Made by a program: the position numbers and the translations under genes
Origin: Sitta carolinensis
Taxonomy: Eukaryota > Chordata > Aves > Passeriformes > Sittidae
Assembly: GCA_032173965.1 (NCBI GenBank)
Contig: JAVUNC010000006.1
Location: 36,365,870-36,429,869 of the forward strand
Reading direction: 5' to 3'
DNA length: 64,000 nt
The notes under the pieces: generated by a model
What the model saw: the letters and a program-made list of their open reading frames with translations, nothing else
Databases searched by the model: none
What the model was told of the DNA's origin: nothing
Part shown: piece by piece, positions 21,808-33,664 of the stretch
Numbering within the stretch: position 1 is the stretch's first letter
Layout of the letters: the number at the start of each line of letters is the position of its first letter

Positions 21808-23665
21808 CTCTTTATCAATATCTTTACAGGATGCAGTTGGCTAAAACTGGACAAAATAGCTTTGTAACATTCTAAAGAGTGGCATGTAAATGAGAATAAA
21901 GAATAACCTTGATTTCTTGAATGTGCTCTCCTCTTGTTCCTACTGCTCAGAATGCCATTAGCCATTTCTGTTGCAGGTGCACACTGATGGCTCATGCTCA
22001 GCTTGCTAACCACTGCAAACTCAAGGAATTTTGCAGTAGAACTTCCTGGAAGCAGTCCATCCCAGCCTGTAGCACAGTAAAAGGCTCTGCTTCCCGTGTA
22101 CAGACTTAATGTTTGTCTTTGCTGAATTTGGTAAGACTCCTGTAAACTCCATTCCTTCAGCAAGTCTGGGTCGCTTCACCCTCAACTGACTCCCCTCCAG
22201 GTTGTCACCTGAAAACGTGAAGAAATGGCACTTCATCACCTCCTTCAGCTTATTGCTAGAGACACTAAAGAAGGCAGATATGTAATGCAACATTAGTGTT
22301 TCAAGAATTCAAGTAGCTCCTTCTGTCTTTCTGGTTTTGACACTCACAAGTCTCCCTCCTAACTGTTCTTAACTCTGACCAGCTGAACCAAGGGTAAAAT
22401 GATGGGCTCTACACAAGAAAATGTCTTTTATTTCAGAGAAAATGTTGTCTGAATGAAGACCAAAAGATTGTGTCATTCATCATACTGGGCATTCCTTCAA
22501 CAAAGGGATTTCAAGAAAATCTCTGGTTCAGCAAATGCATAAAAGAGAGTCTTGATTTTCATAGATGTACAGCACAGTACTAGCAGGGTAAGCTTGTTGT
22601 ATAATTATAATTTCTGAGAATTAATTGAAATAAAAGATCTTTGTGATGATATAGTACTCTAAAATGTGAGTGCTATATTCTATGGATTGTCATTATCTTG
22701 AAGTCTTAAAATAAATAAATGCTTCCAGAAGCAAACACAGGCTATTTAGATGCCAAATTCTTTTGTTTTCGTAAGTGTCCCTTTGAATGCATAGAATCCA
22801 GCATTTAGCACTTGGCATTTAATTAGCTTGTTATCAGGGTGGTAGTCACAGAGCAATGCCATTCCCCATTCTCATAAGTGCCAGAATCTCTTTTAAAATT
22901 GTGGAGGCAGAGCACTAATAATAACAGTTTTCTTAGCTTTCCTCTTTCCTTTCCAGCTCTACACCATACATTAAAGAAATCCTGCCCCTAACTCAGGGAA
23001 AAAAAAAAGGCAACAAAAAACAAATCCTAAAAATCCCTCCATAGCAAGACATAACCCTCAGGATTTTTCCTGTGGTTAACGTGTATTGCTCTTTTATTCT
23101 GCTTTGAGAAACCTCATTCTTAGTACATTTTTAAGTTAATGGAGATGAGATTCCGGGGAAGATGAACTAGGGCGTTTGCATATTTTCTTTAACTAGACTT
23201 CCAGCAGACCAATTAATTTTAACTGGAATGATGGAAGGACAGTTCTGCTATTCACCTTTTGAAAGTGCAGAGCAGGCTTTGCTTGTATTGAGTAGGCTCA
23301 TCAAATTTACATCACCATTTAATTAAATGTTTGTAGTAATAATTGACCTCAGGAGTAAGTAATTTGGTAATAAATAGATTCCACTGTTTCTAAATACTAT
23401 TTTACTGACTCTGAGATGCTATTCATAGCCTCATAGCTTTGCCACAAATATCATTAGCAATTTACTTAAATGTATATTCCATTGTAGAATTGACAGTGAA
23501 TCAGAACAAGGTTTAACAATAGATATTTCAGAGCATGGTCTAAACAAAAAAATAACATGCATTTCTTTGAAGTTTTTTAGAGACAGCTCAAAACTGAGAT
23601 AGGGAAAAAAAAAAAAAAAGCCCAATAAAAAACCAAGATAAATTCTGATCTATTCAGTGTCTTCA

Positions 23666-23667
<2 letters not shown>
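21808..23667. other. AT-rich non-coding stretch, no gene seen
   Basis: A 134-codon minus frame at 21759-22163 overlaps the CR1 tail and is not recognisable as a protein. Several A runs of 8-14 nt are present (for example near 22999 and 23606). No other repeat was recognised. Confidence 0.6.

Positions 23668-23709
<42 letters not shown>
23668..23709 (+). repeat. Poly-T run, 42 nt
   Basis: An uninterrupted run of about 42 T. No TTTATT (reverse AATAAA) lies immediately downstream that would mark it as the tail of a minus-strand processed pseudogene. CR1 elements do not end in poly-A, so a CR1 origin is unlikely. Confidence 0.92.
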
Positions 23710-23712
<3 letters not shown>

Positions 23713-25371
23713 TGCTTAAATAATTGCTTAAAGAATTTGGTGCATATCTCAATTTGAGTTTAATAGTGTTTCAAGTAAAAAGGCAGGACCTTTTTATTAG
23801 TTTTGATGAAATTCAGTGATAACCTCGAGAAACTAAAATGAGCACACATTTCATGTCTTCCCTCCTCTAAACTATCGATTTATTACTCTGCTTTTGTTTA
23901 AAACCTATGATCCAAGTTCAGAGGTGATGCATAAAATGTCTAATTTAGAGTCCTTTATGCTCAGTTAGACACCTTGAGACCTACTTACACTCACTTACTA
24001 GAGTATAAGTCAGTGAAATGAAGTGTAAATTGATGTGATTTACATGTGGAGGAGCTGGCAGAGTGAGAAGGTATTACCTATAGGAGGGAATAGACTTTGT
24101 ATGAGCATTTTCTAATGTTCAGCTGGTTTTCTTGCTACTCCTCTGTACCCCTGAGTAAAGATGTCTGCACTTGACTGCTTAAGCTCCTGCACATTCAGTG
24201 AGACTTGCTGGGCCAAAGGCATAGATGAAATATAAGAAGTGTAATAAAAACTGTGTGCTGAGGAGTGAGTGTGGGGTTTATAAATAAGTAACTAAAGGCT
24301 ACACTTCCCATTCCTCTTTGTAGTTAGCTGAAAACCCAGCAGTTTTGGAGTTACTTGTAATGACTTCTCGTTTATGGTTCTTGCTCTGCTTTCTGTCAGG
24401 AAGATTTTTACATCCAGTGCACGCTGCATGTTTTGCCCTGGTGCCTTGTTTGACAAGCTGGCAGGTAAGAGGAAAGCTCCACCATATTTTCTGTGGGACA
24501 AGAATATGCACCTGGCAGTTACCACGTTGCTGTAATTTCACACTCATACCCTGCGGTAAGTTGCTCTTTTGCCAAATGAGCTATGTAAAACCTTGTCAGC
24601 TCCCAGAATTGTACCACTTGAAACATGTCTGTTGAAACACTACCAGTACAGAGGCAATTCCTGCAGGATAAAGAACCATAAATCTATTAATCTCATTTTC
24701 TACTGCCTCAAAACCTCTCCTGATAGTACACCAATTTAATAATTAACTCCCCTCCAAAACCTGACCAAAATATTGAGCCTTAGATCATGGTCATAATATA
24801 AGCAAGATTATTCTTTCAATAACAAAGACATGAAGTCATCACAAATTTTGCCTACTCGGTGGCTTCAGTTATGGTCAATTCTCAGCTCATTGTAAAACTG
24901 TACCCCAAAATATTTACCTATTTAATAATTGAAGGAATATCATACCTATTTCTGTTTCAAAATAGTTAACATTATATCTTAAAGCAAGTGTTTTAAAAGA
25001 AAGCAATAAAATTGAGTCTAAATATGGCACTGAGTTTAAAATTAAAAGTTTGGGAGATCCTGTAACTAAAGAGAAAATAAGAGTTTATCACATTGCTCTT
25101 TGCTAAAAAAGAAATATGAAGTATAAGGAGTAAATTTAGAAGAAAGAGAAAATATGCAAGCTCACTTACATAGTATATCCCAAAGAAGGTAATGGATATA
25201 AGGCCACTTGTACTTACTGCTGATGTTCATGTGAACAAATCTTTATTTTAAGGGAAAATGAATCAGCAAAACAGATAGCTACAGCAAATGTCAGTGAAAC
25301 AATTTTCTATGAACCAGCAAGGCACTGGAAGGAGTTTGTGTGTATAAATGCAATTAAAGTAACCATCAGTC
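23710..25371. other. AT-rich non-coding stretch; one copy of a shared 19-mer
   Basis: The second copy of an exact 19-nt match to 14182-14200 lies at 23958-23976. Overlapping open frames on both strands at 24292-24635 resemble no known protein. No repeats were otherwise identified. Confidence 0.55.
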
Positions 25372-25482
25372 TGCCCCCACCGGAGCTCGTTTGGTGGCTG
25401 TGATCAGCGGGGTCGCAGGCGCAGGGTATCCCTGGCTGACCCGAGAATTCGTCACAGCACAGACAAACGCGTGGATGTGTTC
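25372..25482. other. Isolated CpG-rich patch of about 110 bases
   Basis: A short block with about seven CpG dinucleotides (CACCGGAGCTCG, GCGGGGTCGCAGGCGCAGGG, CCGAGAATTCG, ACGCGTGG) sits inside AT-rich, CpG-poor DNA. In birds such patches are often pieces of young LTRs or other GC-rich retroelements, or small unmethylated regulatory islands. I cannot assign a family. It is non-coding in appearance. Confidence 0.5.
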
Positions 25483-28065
25483 TCTTGCCAGCACCACTGT
25501 GACATTTGAAAAGTATGGCTGTGGTTTTGGAATTAACTAAAGGGAATATAATTATCTATGGTATTTCTGTGTCTCCAGTTACTGTGCTATTCTGGTGCCA
25601 GCTGTAGAGCTGGGATAATGGCAGTGGCCCAAGGAGATGCTTCTCTTGTCATGGTACTTCTGAGTACAGAAAGAGACGTTTTATATTTCTTTGTCTTCCT
25701 GCACTTTTGCTATTTACAGCATACCTGGGGATACCGTACTGTGTCCCTAAGATTCACAGTTAACATGAAAAAAAGAAAGAAAATAAATAAGAATGATGGA
25801 ATTTATTTCATACAGTCATTGGAGATATAGACCCACCTTGGCACATAATAACATAGAAGTTCAGGAAGTAAATTCAGACTATGAACTCTTGTAAGATGAA
25901 GCCCTAAAAATAGTTTGCAAAGAATTCGTTATCTAGGTTTAGTAATTTTTCTTTTTCTTTCTTCTGCTTTATTCAATTAATTTTCTAGGGAAGTTTTGAC
26001 TAAAATTCAATCTGAATTGTAGGGTGAGGATTTAATTCATTTCTGTTTGACAGACTTCGACCAGTTAAATTTGAAGATACAAGAATTCACCAAACAAAAT
26101 CCAAAGGTATTTGTGAACACCTTCATTTCCCCACAGTTTTAGTAAACATCTTCAAGTTTTTCACTAAATTCATCAGCACTGGTATCAGGCATGGGAAGAA
26201 TTGTAAACCTGAATAACTGCCTTTAGGCTGTTAGCAGTGTTATGTAATTTGAGAACAACAAGGTTTTGGGTGCAATAACTAATTTTCTGTTTTGTAGAAG
26301 CCTTAATAGCCCTTGCATGGGTAAATTAGACTTCTTCAAACATTACCATTATATTTAAGAAGTTCCTATATATGCAAAAATGTGCAACATTAACCAAATC
26401 CATCTACTAGTTTCAGCTAGGATTCTTTCTCAAAAAGAGAGTGCATAGCTATTTGTAGATGTTTATTGCATAGTTGCTTATTGGCTGTGATTCTGACTTA
26501 CTTGAGAGCTGTTTTTAAAGAGCAGCTTCATTGCTACAGTATTTTCAAAGGTACCTCAGCTTTCTAAGATAGTTTTGCACCTTTAGGATTTGAAATATTT
26601 TATAAAGTCTGATGCCTGAGGTTTATACATTGACATAATCCCAGCTTTTGTTCTTGTTATTTGGTTTTAAAGGGAAGACCATTATATAAAGTTTTTGTTC
26701 AGGGAATGCATATTTTTAGGGTGAAGAAAAATACAGCTTCAAAGGTACAAAGCTATACTAAAATCTAGGGCCCACATTCTCTTATGACTGAACTACTGTA
26801 TCTTCACTGAAGTAAAAAGAGGTGCTCCAGATTGTCAGAAGTGTGAAATGAGAGAACAGGATCCTTCCCTAACATGCATCACTGTGAATTTTAACACCAT
26901 ACATATGTCTGAAATCTGAAGAAATTCATATCTATATTTGGCTTTGGAAGCACATGAAATTTGAGTGAGCAGTTTTCTCAACCAAGAATTAAAAATAGCA
27001 GGTAGAGGTATCTAAAGCAGAGCAGAATCAAACAAAAATGGCATATGAATCAGTGAACAATTCACAGTATGACCTTGTTGATTGGTTCATGAATAGTTTA
27101 TGTTCTCTCAATCTTTTTATTAAGCATAGTTATTCCTGATTTTATGATGTTACCTGTATTAAAAACAGCACATTCCCTGATCATTGACAGGTCTCTTTTG
27201 GGTCAGGTTTCTGCTATTGTATTCATCAAATAAATTCATATTTGATACTATAGAATGAGATAAGGTAATCCACTGTAGTAGCATTAATGTTATACCTCAC
27301 CATCCGTTTTTGGCTTCAGCTCTAAAGGTCACTATTGGTACTATTAGAAGAGAAATGTATTGAAGTGTATTTACTTAGGAAATGCCTAGATGAAAGTCAC
27401 AGCAAGCCAGGAAGAGAGGAGCTTTTCTAAGGTCTAGTCTAATTGTTTTGAAGTTATCAACTATCCTACACAAAGGGAGAGCTCGTGAACATTTTTTAGA
27501 GTAGAAATACTCATAGAGATCTTTAATGAAAAGCATAAGGAGTCCACATTTTAAAGGAAATGAAATAGACAATAAGTCTGTCATATCCCGAGTTTCCCAC
27601 TCTCCATCTTTTTCCATGTCTAAGACTGTGATATATTTTGGGTTTGGGCCCATTCCACTTATGATCTTGCTGAACCGTTCTTCTTTTATATGATCTCTCT
27701 AGCAACAAAGGACAACCATACACTACTAAGAACATGATTCACTCCAGCTCCCTTTTCCTTGTGCCTCTAATATATGCTTGAAAGATATGACATGGGTCTC
27801 AGGAAAGATCTATTTGCTATATGCATTAGCTAATCCCATTAAAAACTCCATAGAGTATTTTTCACTTAGGCACACAGAAGAGAAATTTTTCATGGTTTGG
27901 AGATCTCCATCTGTATTGTTTTATTAAACAGAATGAACAGGAACAATCAAGCTCAATCAAAATATTTTCAACAAAAGATCTCACATCTATTGAACCCCAG
28001 ACAAATCCCCCCTTATGTCAGTCTCTGACTCCCTACAGGAACACTGATTTCACAGCAACAATGAA
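25483..28065. other. AT-rich non-coding stretch, no gene seen
   Basis: Frames do not exceed about 92 codons and none is recognisable. There are no CpG clusters and no recognised mobile elements. Confidence 0.6.
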
Positions 28066-28118
28066 GTGGTGGACTGCGGATGTCCTTTCTTTCCCAAATT
28101 ACTGTATGATTCTATGAC
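28066..28118 (+). mobile_element. CR1 3'-end fragment
   Basis: The order GTGGTGGACTGCGGATG, TCCTTTCTTTCCCAA, then TGTATGATTCTATGA matches the last 50 or so bases of CR1 families: GTTGGACT-x-GATGA, CCTTCCAACCCAAA, and the ATTCTATGATTCTATGA terminal repeats. Nothing upstream is recognisably CR1, so the copy is a very short 5'-truncated insertion or a remnant. Confidence 0.55.
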
Positions 28119-31100
28119 CATTTTTTGGTTTTCTTTGGTCCTCTCTGTTATCACAGGGGAAAAAAAATAATAACCTTAAGAATAATTTCCTTTATTGAAT
28201 CTAGTAACTTGCATGCTCAGGAATAACTGAGTTAGTAAATGAAAAGAGCAGATGACACCAGTCTGCAAAGCATAAAATAAAATGCTTTGCATTTCACCAT
28301 TAAAACTCACCTTCTTGCCCTCAGAATTCCATGTAAAGACAATTAAAGGGCTAGTCAAGTAAATCAGATCTCAAGCCGTGGTTGAGAACCTCAGAAAGCA
28401 GAGAGTACAGCCTGACTGTTGATGTAGCTTGGCAACTCACCCTGACAGCACTGCATGTAAGCCATCCATTTACTGTCACTGTTTGCAAGGTGTACCCTGG
28501 TCATCTGGGTTAATAAGGGGGAAAAATAGAATATAAGGAAGCCTTTCTTTTCTTCTCTCTTTCCCTTCTTGACTGTTTGGATAAGATTAAATGGGATGAT
28601 GTGAATGTCAGTGGTGACATCTTTCCTTGTTTGTCTACTTTGGATAATCATTAGTTTGGAGTCTGGCTTGACTTGGATTTGAACGCTGATTTTTGCCTCT
28701 TGGTATGTTTTCAGCTGCCTCAGAAAGATGACAGGATAAGTGTAAAACTCTCTTACCAAGGACAAATGCAAACAACAGCTAGCACAAGGCATATGCTGTG
28801 ACAGGAACAGCCACAGCTGTTTCAGGAGCACTGAAATTCTCTCTCTTTGGGCTGAAGTTGATGAGAATTAACTTGGAGAAGGAGGAAAGAAAAAATAAAG
28901 ATATTACACTGTTGCAGCAATGATTTTTCCAGTTATGTTTTATAGACCAAACTACATTAGCCATTTCACCAGTGTTTGCATCTGTGAAAAATGGTGAAAT
29001 AATTCATGAGTTCCAGGAAGAAGTTAGAAATACATTTATAAATTTGTTCATTAGAATTTTTCCACAGAGAACTCGTAACTCCATTTGAAGACTTGACACA
29101 TTTATAAAACTCCTGAAAGGTTGCACTCTGTGCCCAGTGTATTTCTCATATTTTTATTTCTGCCTTCTTAGTAGAGTATCTTTGTATTCTTCCTAAACAA
29201 ACTGTGGCTATGGAAGTTTTATTTTGCTGTTGTGTTTTTGAGCAATGCTTAGCATCTCTACACAGTTAGTTATGAGCACAGCAACATCAGTTTCTGAGTC
29301 TATGAACAATTAAAAAGGGTACCTGTTGTAAGGGACACCACAGATAGATGGAAATAGGGATTCTAGTCACTATTCCCTACCCATACAATGGCTTTGCTCT
29401 CATGTCACGCTCTTGTAACAGTGAGTAAACACTGAAAGAATGAAATAAGCTCCAAATATCTGTGTAGCAAAAGATGTCTCTTGAACTTTGCTCTGAACTT
29501 CTGATTCCATAGAGATAATGTTCTTCCTACTGCTGCTGAACTCCTAAGCTATAATATCCAAAGAACCATCTCTGTACTGTCTTTTCTCCAGAGAAAATGT
29601 TCTTTGTACCCATGAGTAAAAATAAAGGATCTGAATACTACTTTTAAGCGAAGCTTAGGAATCACTTGCTCTGCCTCTCTACATATTTCTGACTGTATTC
29701 TGAAGTAGAAAAGAGAAGAAAATTGCCTTAGTACCTTTGAGGATATAGCTATTAGACACTAATGTTGCTCCTTTTGGTAAAGTGGTATAGATAAAGATAG
29801 ACAGGCAGAAAATCTCAACTTATCAAACACCTCAGCAGACTGAGACAATTATCTATAACATATTTATATAAATTATTTTGCCTGTATCTTAGTTTGAAAA
29901 AAAGTAAGAAACCCGACCCCCAACAACCTGCTTACTTCATTTCCCTATTAAATAGCTCTGGTTACTCTTATCTCCCAGAGAGTGTCTTCTAGGGATCACC
30001 CTCATAAACTGTGCTAGCATGCATTCAGCATTAGCTCAACATTTAGTAACTAATAACACTGTAATTTTGTCACTGGGATTGAAAAAATGTGGTGAGTTAT
30101 GGCTTACAAAAAGTACAGTAGAGAAAGCTTTTGTAATTATTTAAAGGTATGACTTTTGAAAGTTGCCTCTTTTTTCACTGCTGTTCTATCTTTGCGTAGT
30201 CACTAGATTTCCTAGGAAGATACCTGTTGCTCAGAAAGAGGGTTGTGTGATCTCATAGTGCAAAGATTCTTTCTCCTCCAAGACAAGAAATTTTGACCAA
30301 TTTATATATCAGGGCTTTTGCTTCACTGGACAGTTATCTAAAGTCAATGATCTCTTTAATTTCTCTTCAAGTTCTCTCCCTTGGAATAACTCATTAATGA
30401 AATACTGAACAAAACCTGTTAGGTTTTACCACCAGTGGCCCTAATTCTTAACTCAGTATGGTCAGAAATAAGGATTGACTTGCCTGAAATTAACAGCAGC
30501 ACAAAACCAATGGTACAGAACAATAAGGTTATAGACACTTTATGGCATATGTTTAGTCTAGTGGACCATTGACTTTAATGGCAGCAAGTGCAAGATCATG
30601 CTTTCATATCTTCTGAAGGAAAATTATCTTACTATATATAATCTTTACATAATTATAGGAAATCTGTGTTTGCATATCAAATTTATTTTTATTTTGCACT
30701 TTTTTTTCCTTGATTTTTCTTGCAAGGCTTGAGTAAAATATATATATCAAGAACTTTTAATGAAGCCTGGGGAAGCAGAACTCCTGCAAAGTGTTAAATA
30801 TATGTGCCACTGATAGGGAACATTTAATGCTTTGGTGCTCTGGGCCTATGAAACAACAACAAGGTCTGGTGGCAACTAATGAGAATTCATGACTGATTTT
30901 TAGCTTGAATGTCATGGCTATAAGTAGTCTTAGTATCTTAGAGACTTGGTAAATTAAAAAACTTCAGCTTCCTCTGTATATTTTTTTTTTCTACTGTAGC
31001 CTATCTAACAATTTGAGGGCACATAATCTGGATGCTACATGTCCTTGTTAAAGAAACTTAAAATAGGTTTGGTTAAACATAAAGTGTGAACCACTGCACT

Positions 31101-32009
31101 GTGGTGTTTCAGCCACCCTTGCTTCCTATTCCAACATCCAGATCTACAGCCCTCCTTGATAGAGTTATCAAGGTTCTTTTCTCTTATGAAAGTTAATTTA
31201 TACATATCAGATTTCCTCTAAGGGTAAGACTTCTAAATAGCACTCTGCTTTTTAGATAACTAGGACTCTGGGAGTGGCTTTCTTCTGCACTCTTTGATAC
31301 TGGAGTACTGGCTTTCCTGGGCTGCCCTCTAATTTGTAGTGATTTTGGTGAGAAGAGATTAAAGGTCTGTCATGCCAGAGATTTGCATGAGCACTTGTTC
31401 ATTCCATATGAAACACTTCGGTTTAACTTTTGCTGGGAAAGTAGAGCTCAGTGTGTCTAACCTATTTATCCCTTTTCTGTTCCTTTTTTTTAGATAAAAT
31501 TGTCATATAGATGAATTGTACACAACAGAGCATGTGTGTTTGGTTACTGTGTCACTTTTGGTAAATCAAAGAGAAAAATCTTTTGTAATCAGCTAGCCTT
31601 TAACTTAATAACACTTTTGATAAATTGCTAGTATACAATAGGTTATCAAACCCAAACATTAAAGATTTCAGTTTGACACTGCTGGAATGAATCATACAGA
31701 CACAAAAGGCCAAATTTAAAATTCTTTATCTGGAGTAAAGAAAAAAAAACCCATATCAGTTTCAAGACCTATACTAATGACTGAATAAAGAATTTCAAAT
31801 CTGGCATAAGGAAGTTAGAGATATGCTTGAAGCATAACTGTTCATTACAACAGCATTTGCAATTCCTTTTACAGAGAGTTTTAACACACTGTGGATCATT
31901 GTTTATAGTTTATTGCATATTAGCATTAAGAAATACCACTTTGTTTTGTTTTTGTTGGTTTTTTTTCCTTTCTTTTCCTAACTTATGCCCTTTTCTTGTA
32001 ACTTTTCAG
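28119..32009. other. AT-rich non-coding stretch, no gene seen
   Basis: The longest frame is a 146-codon minus frame at 28391-28831. It has no recognisable domain and no credible splice or promoter context. Otherwise this is an ordinary AT-rich desert with short A/T homopolymers. Confidence 0.6.
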
Positions 32010-32263
32010 CTTCCCACATACACAACCCCCATTCTGGATCTGCTACACTCTGGAACATGTGAGTGGCAACAGGCTTGACAGCCTTTGGGGTGGTGAAAGC
32101 TCTGGCGAGAGCAAGCCACCCCAGCATGCTCGTCAGGTTAGTAAGGATACTGTCATGGATGGCAGTGCCATATATTCTTGTCAGCCATAAGTGTAAAGTG
32201 ATTGCAGCCAAACCTTTCCTCACAACAAATGGAGGAAAGGCTGAAGAAAACCTTCTTGAGACA
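32010..32263 (+). other. Exon-like interval with acceptor and donor signals (weak)
   Basis: A long polypyrimidine stretch (about 31940-32006) ends in AACTTTTCAG at 32009, a strong acceptor-like context. ACA|GTGAGT at 32264 is donor-like. The 254-base interval is less AT-rich than its surroundings and has a few CpG. No single + frame is open across it, so a + coding exon is excluded unless it is 5'/3' UTR or a lncRNA exon. A 126-codon minus frame (31978-32358) does read across it, but it is not recognisable. Signal-like sites occur by chance in long AT-rich DNA. Confidence 0.2.
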
Positions 32264-32633
32264 GTGAGTTGAAAGATTATGATGCTTTCCAATTTATAAA
32301 AGATGGCTCCCTTCAAAGTACCTTGCAAGCATACCTGTTTCGTTTCTATCACTTGCATACTGTAAAGAGGCCTTACAGTGGCTGTAAATATAATCTATTT
32401 GGATTTCATAGTATTTTATGCTGCTGGAACAGCATGCTGAGGCTTTGGGGTAAACACAAACTAAAGCCAGCTTGTTCTATTGAGACTTTGATTTGCCTGT
32501 TTTAGAGATTTCCCTCTCAGAAAGATCACAAAGGTAAAATATCTTTGCTTGGTAAGCCTGACTATTGCACAAGGGAAATATCTCTAGTTCATTCTCCCCA
32601 GAACTCACACACACCTTATCTTCAGCAGCTCTA

Positions 32634-32636
<3 letters not shown>

Positions 32637-32668
<32 letters not shown>

Positions 32669-32789
32669 TTGTGTGTTGTGTGTGTGTGTGTGGTGTGTGT
32701 GTGTGTGTGTGTGTTGTGAGTGCTGTGAGTGTGTGTGTGTGTGTGTGTGTGGTGTCTGTGTGGTTGTTGTGAGTGTGTGTGTGTGTGTG

Positions 32790-32823
<34 letters not shown>

Positions 32824-33419
32824 GTGTGTGTGAGGTGTGTGTGTTGTGGTGTGTGTGTGTGTGTGGTGTGTGTGTGTGTGGTGATGTGAGTGTGTGTGTG
32901 TGTGTGTGAGTGGTGTGTGTGTTTGTGTGTGTGTGTGTTGTGTTGAGTGTGTGTGTGTGTGTGGTGAGTGTGTGTGGTTGTGTTGTGGTGTGTGTGTGAG
33001 TGTGGTGTGTGTGTGTTGTGTGTTGTGTGTGAGTGTGTGTGTGTTGTGTGTGTGTAGTGTGTGTTGGTGTGTTGTTGGTGTGTGAGTGTGTGTGTGTGGT
33101 GTGTGTGTTGGTGTGTGTGAGTGTGGGTGTGTGTGGTGTGTGTGTGTGTGTGAGTGTGTTGTGTTGTGTGAGTGTGTGTGTGTGTGTGAGTGTGTGTGTG
33201 TGTGTGTGTGGTGTGTGTGTGTGTGTGTGTGTGTGTGATGTGTGTGTGTGTGTGTGTGTGTGTGTGTTGTGTGTTGTGATGTGTTGTGTGTGTGTGTGGT
33301 GTGGTGTGTGTGTGTGTGTGTGTGTGTGGTGTGCTGTGAGTGTGTGTGTGTTGTATGTGGTGTGTGTTGTGTGAGTGTGTGTGGTGTGTGTGTGTGTGTG
33401 TTGTGTGTGTGAGTGTTGT

Positions 33420-33466
<47 letters not shown>

Positions 33467-33527
33467 TGTGTGTCTGTGAGTGTGTTGTGTGTTGTGTGTG
33501 TGTGTGTGTGTGGTGTTGTGTGTGTGT

Positions 33528-33560
<33 letters not shown>

Positions 33561-33589
33561 TTGTGAGTGTGTGTGTGTGGTGTGTGTGT

Positions 33590-33621
<32 letters not shown>

Positions 33622-33664
33622 GTGTGTGTCTGTGTGTGTCTGTGGTTGTGTGTGTGTTGTGTGT
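32637..33664 (+). repeat. Kilobase-scale imperfect (TG)n array
   Basis: About 1,028 bases are almost entirely alternating T and G, broken at irregular intervals by GG (GTGTGGTGTG), TT (GTGTTGTG), GAG (TGTGAGTG) and rare C or A. The longest pure GT run I noted is 39 nt (33421-33459). It begins at ACACGTGT and ends where ordinary sequence resumes at GTCACCTGTG. Most avian TG microsatellites are well under 100 nt, so this one is exceptional. The minus strand reads as His/Thr-rich open frames of up to about 396 codons, and the + strand as Cys/Val frames; these are repeat translations, not genes. The alternating purine-pyrimidine pattern is the classic Z-DNA-forming sequence. Confidence 0.97.
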
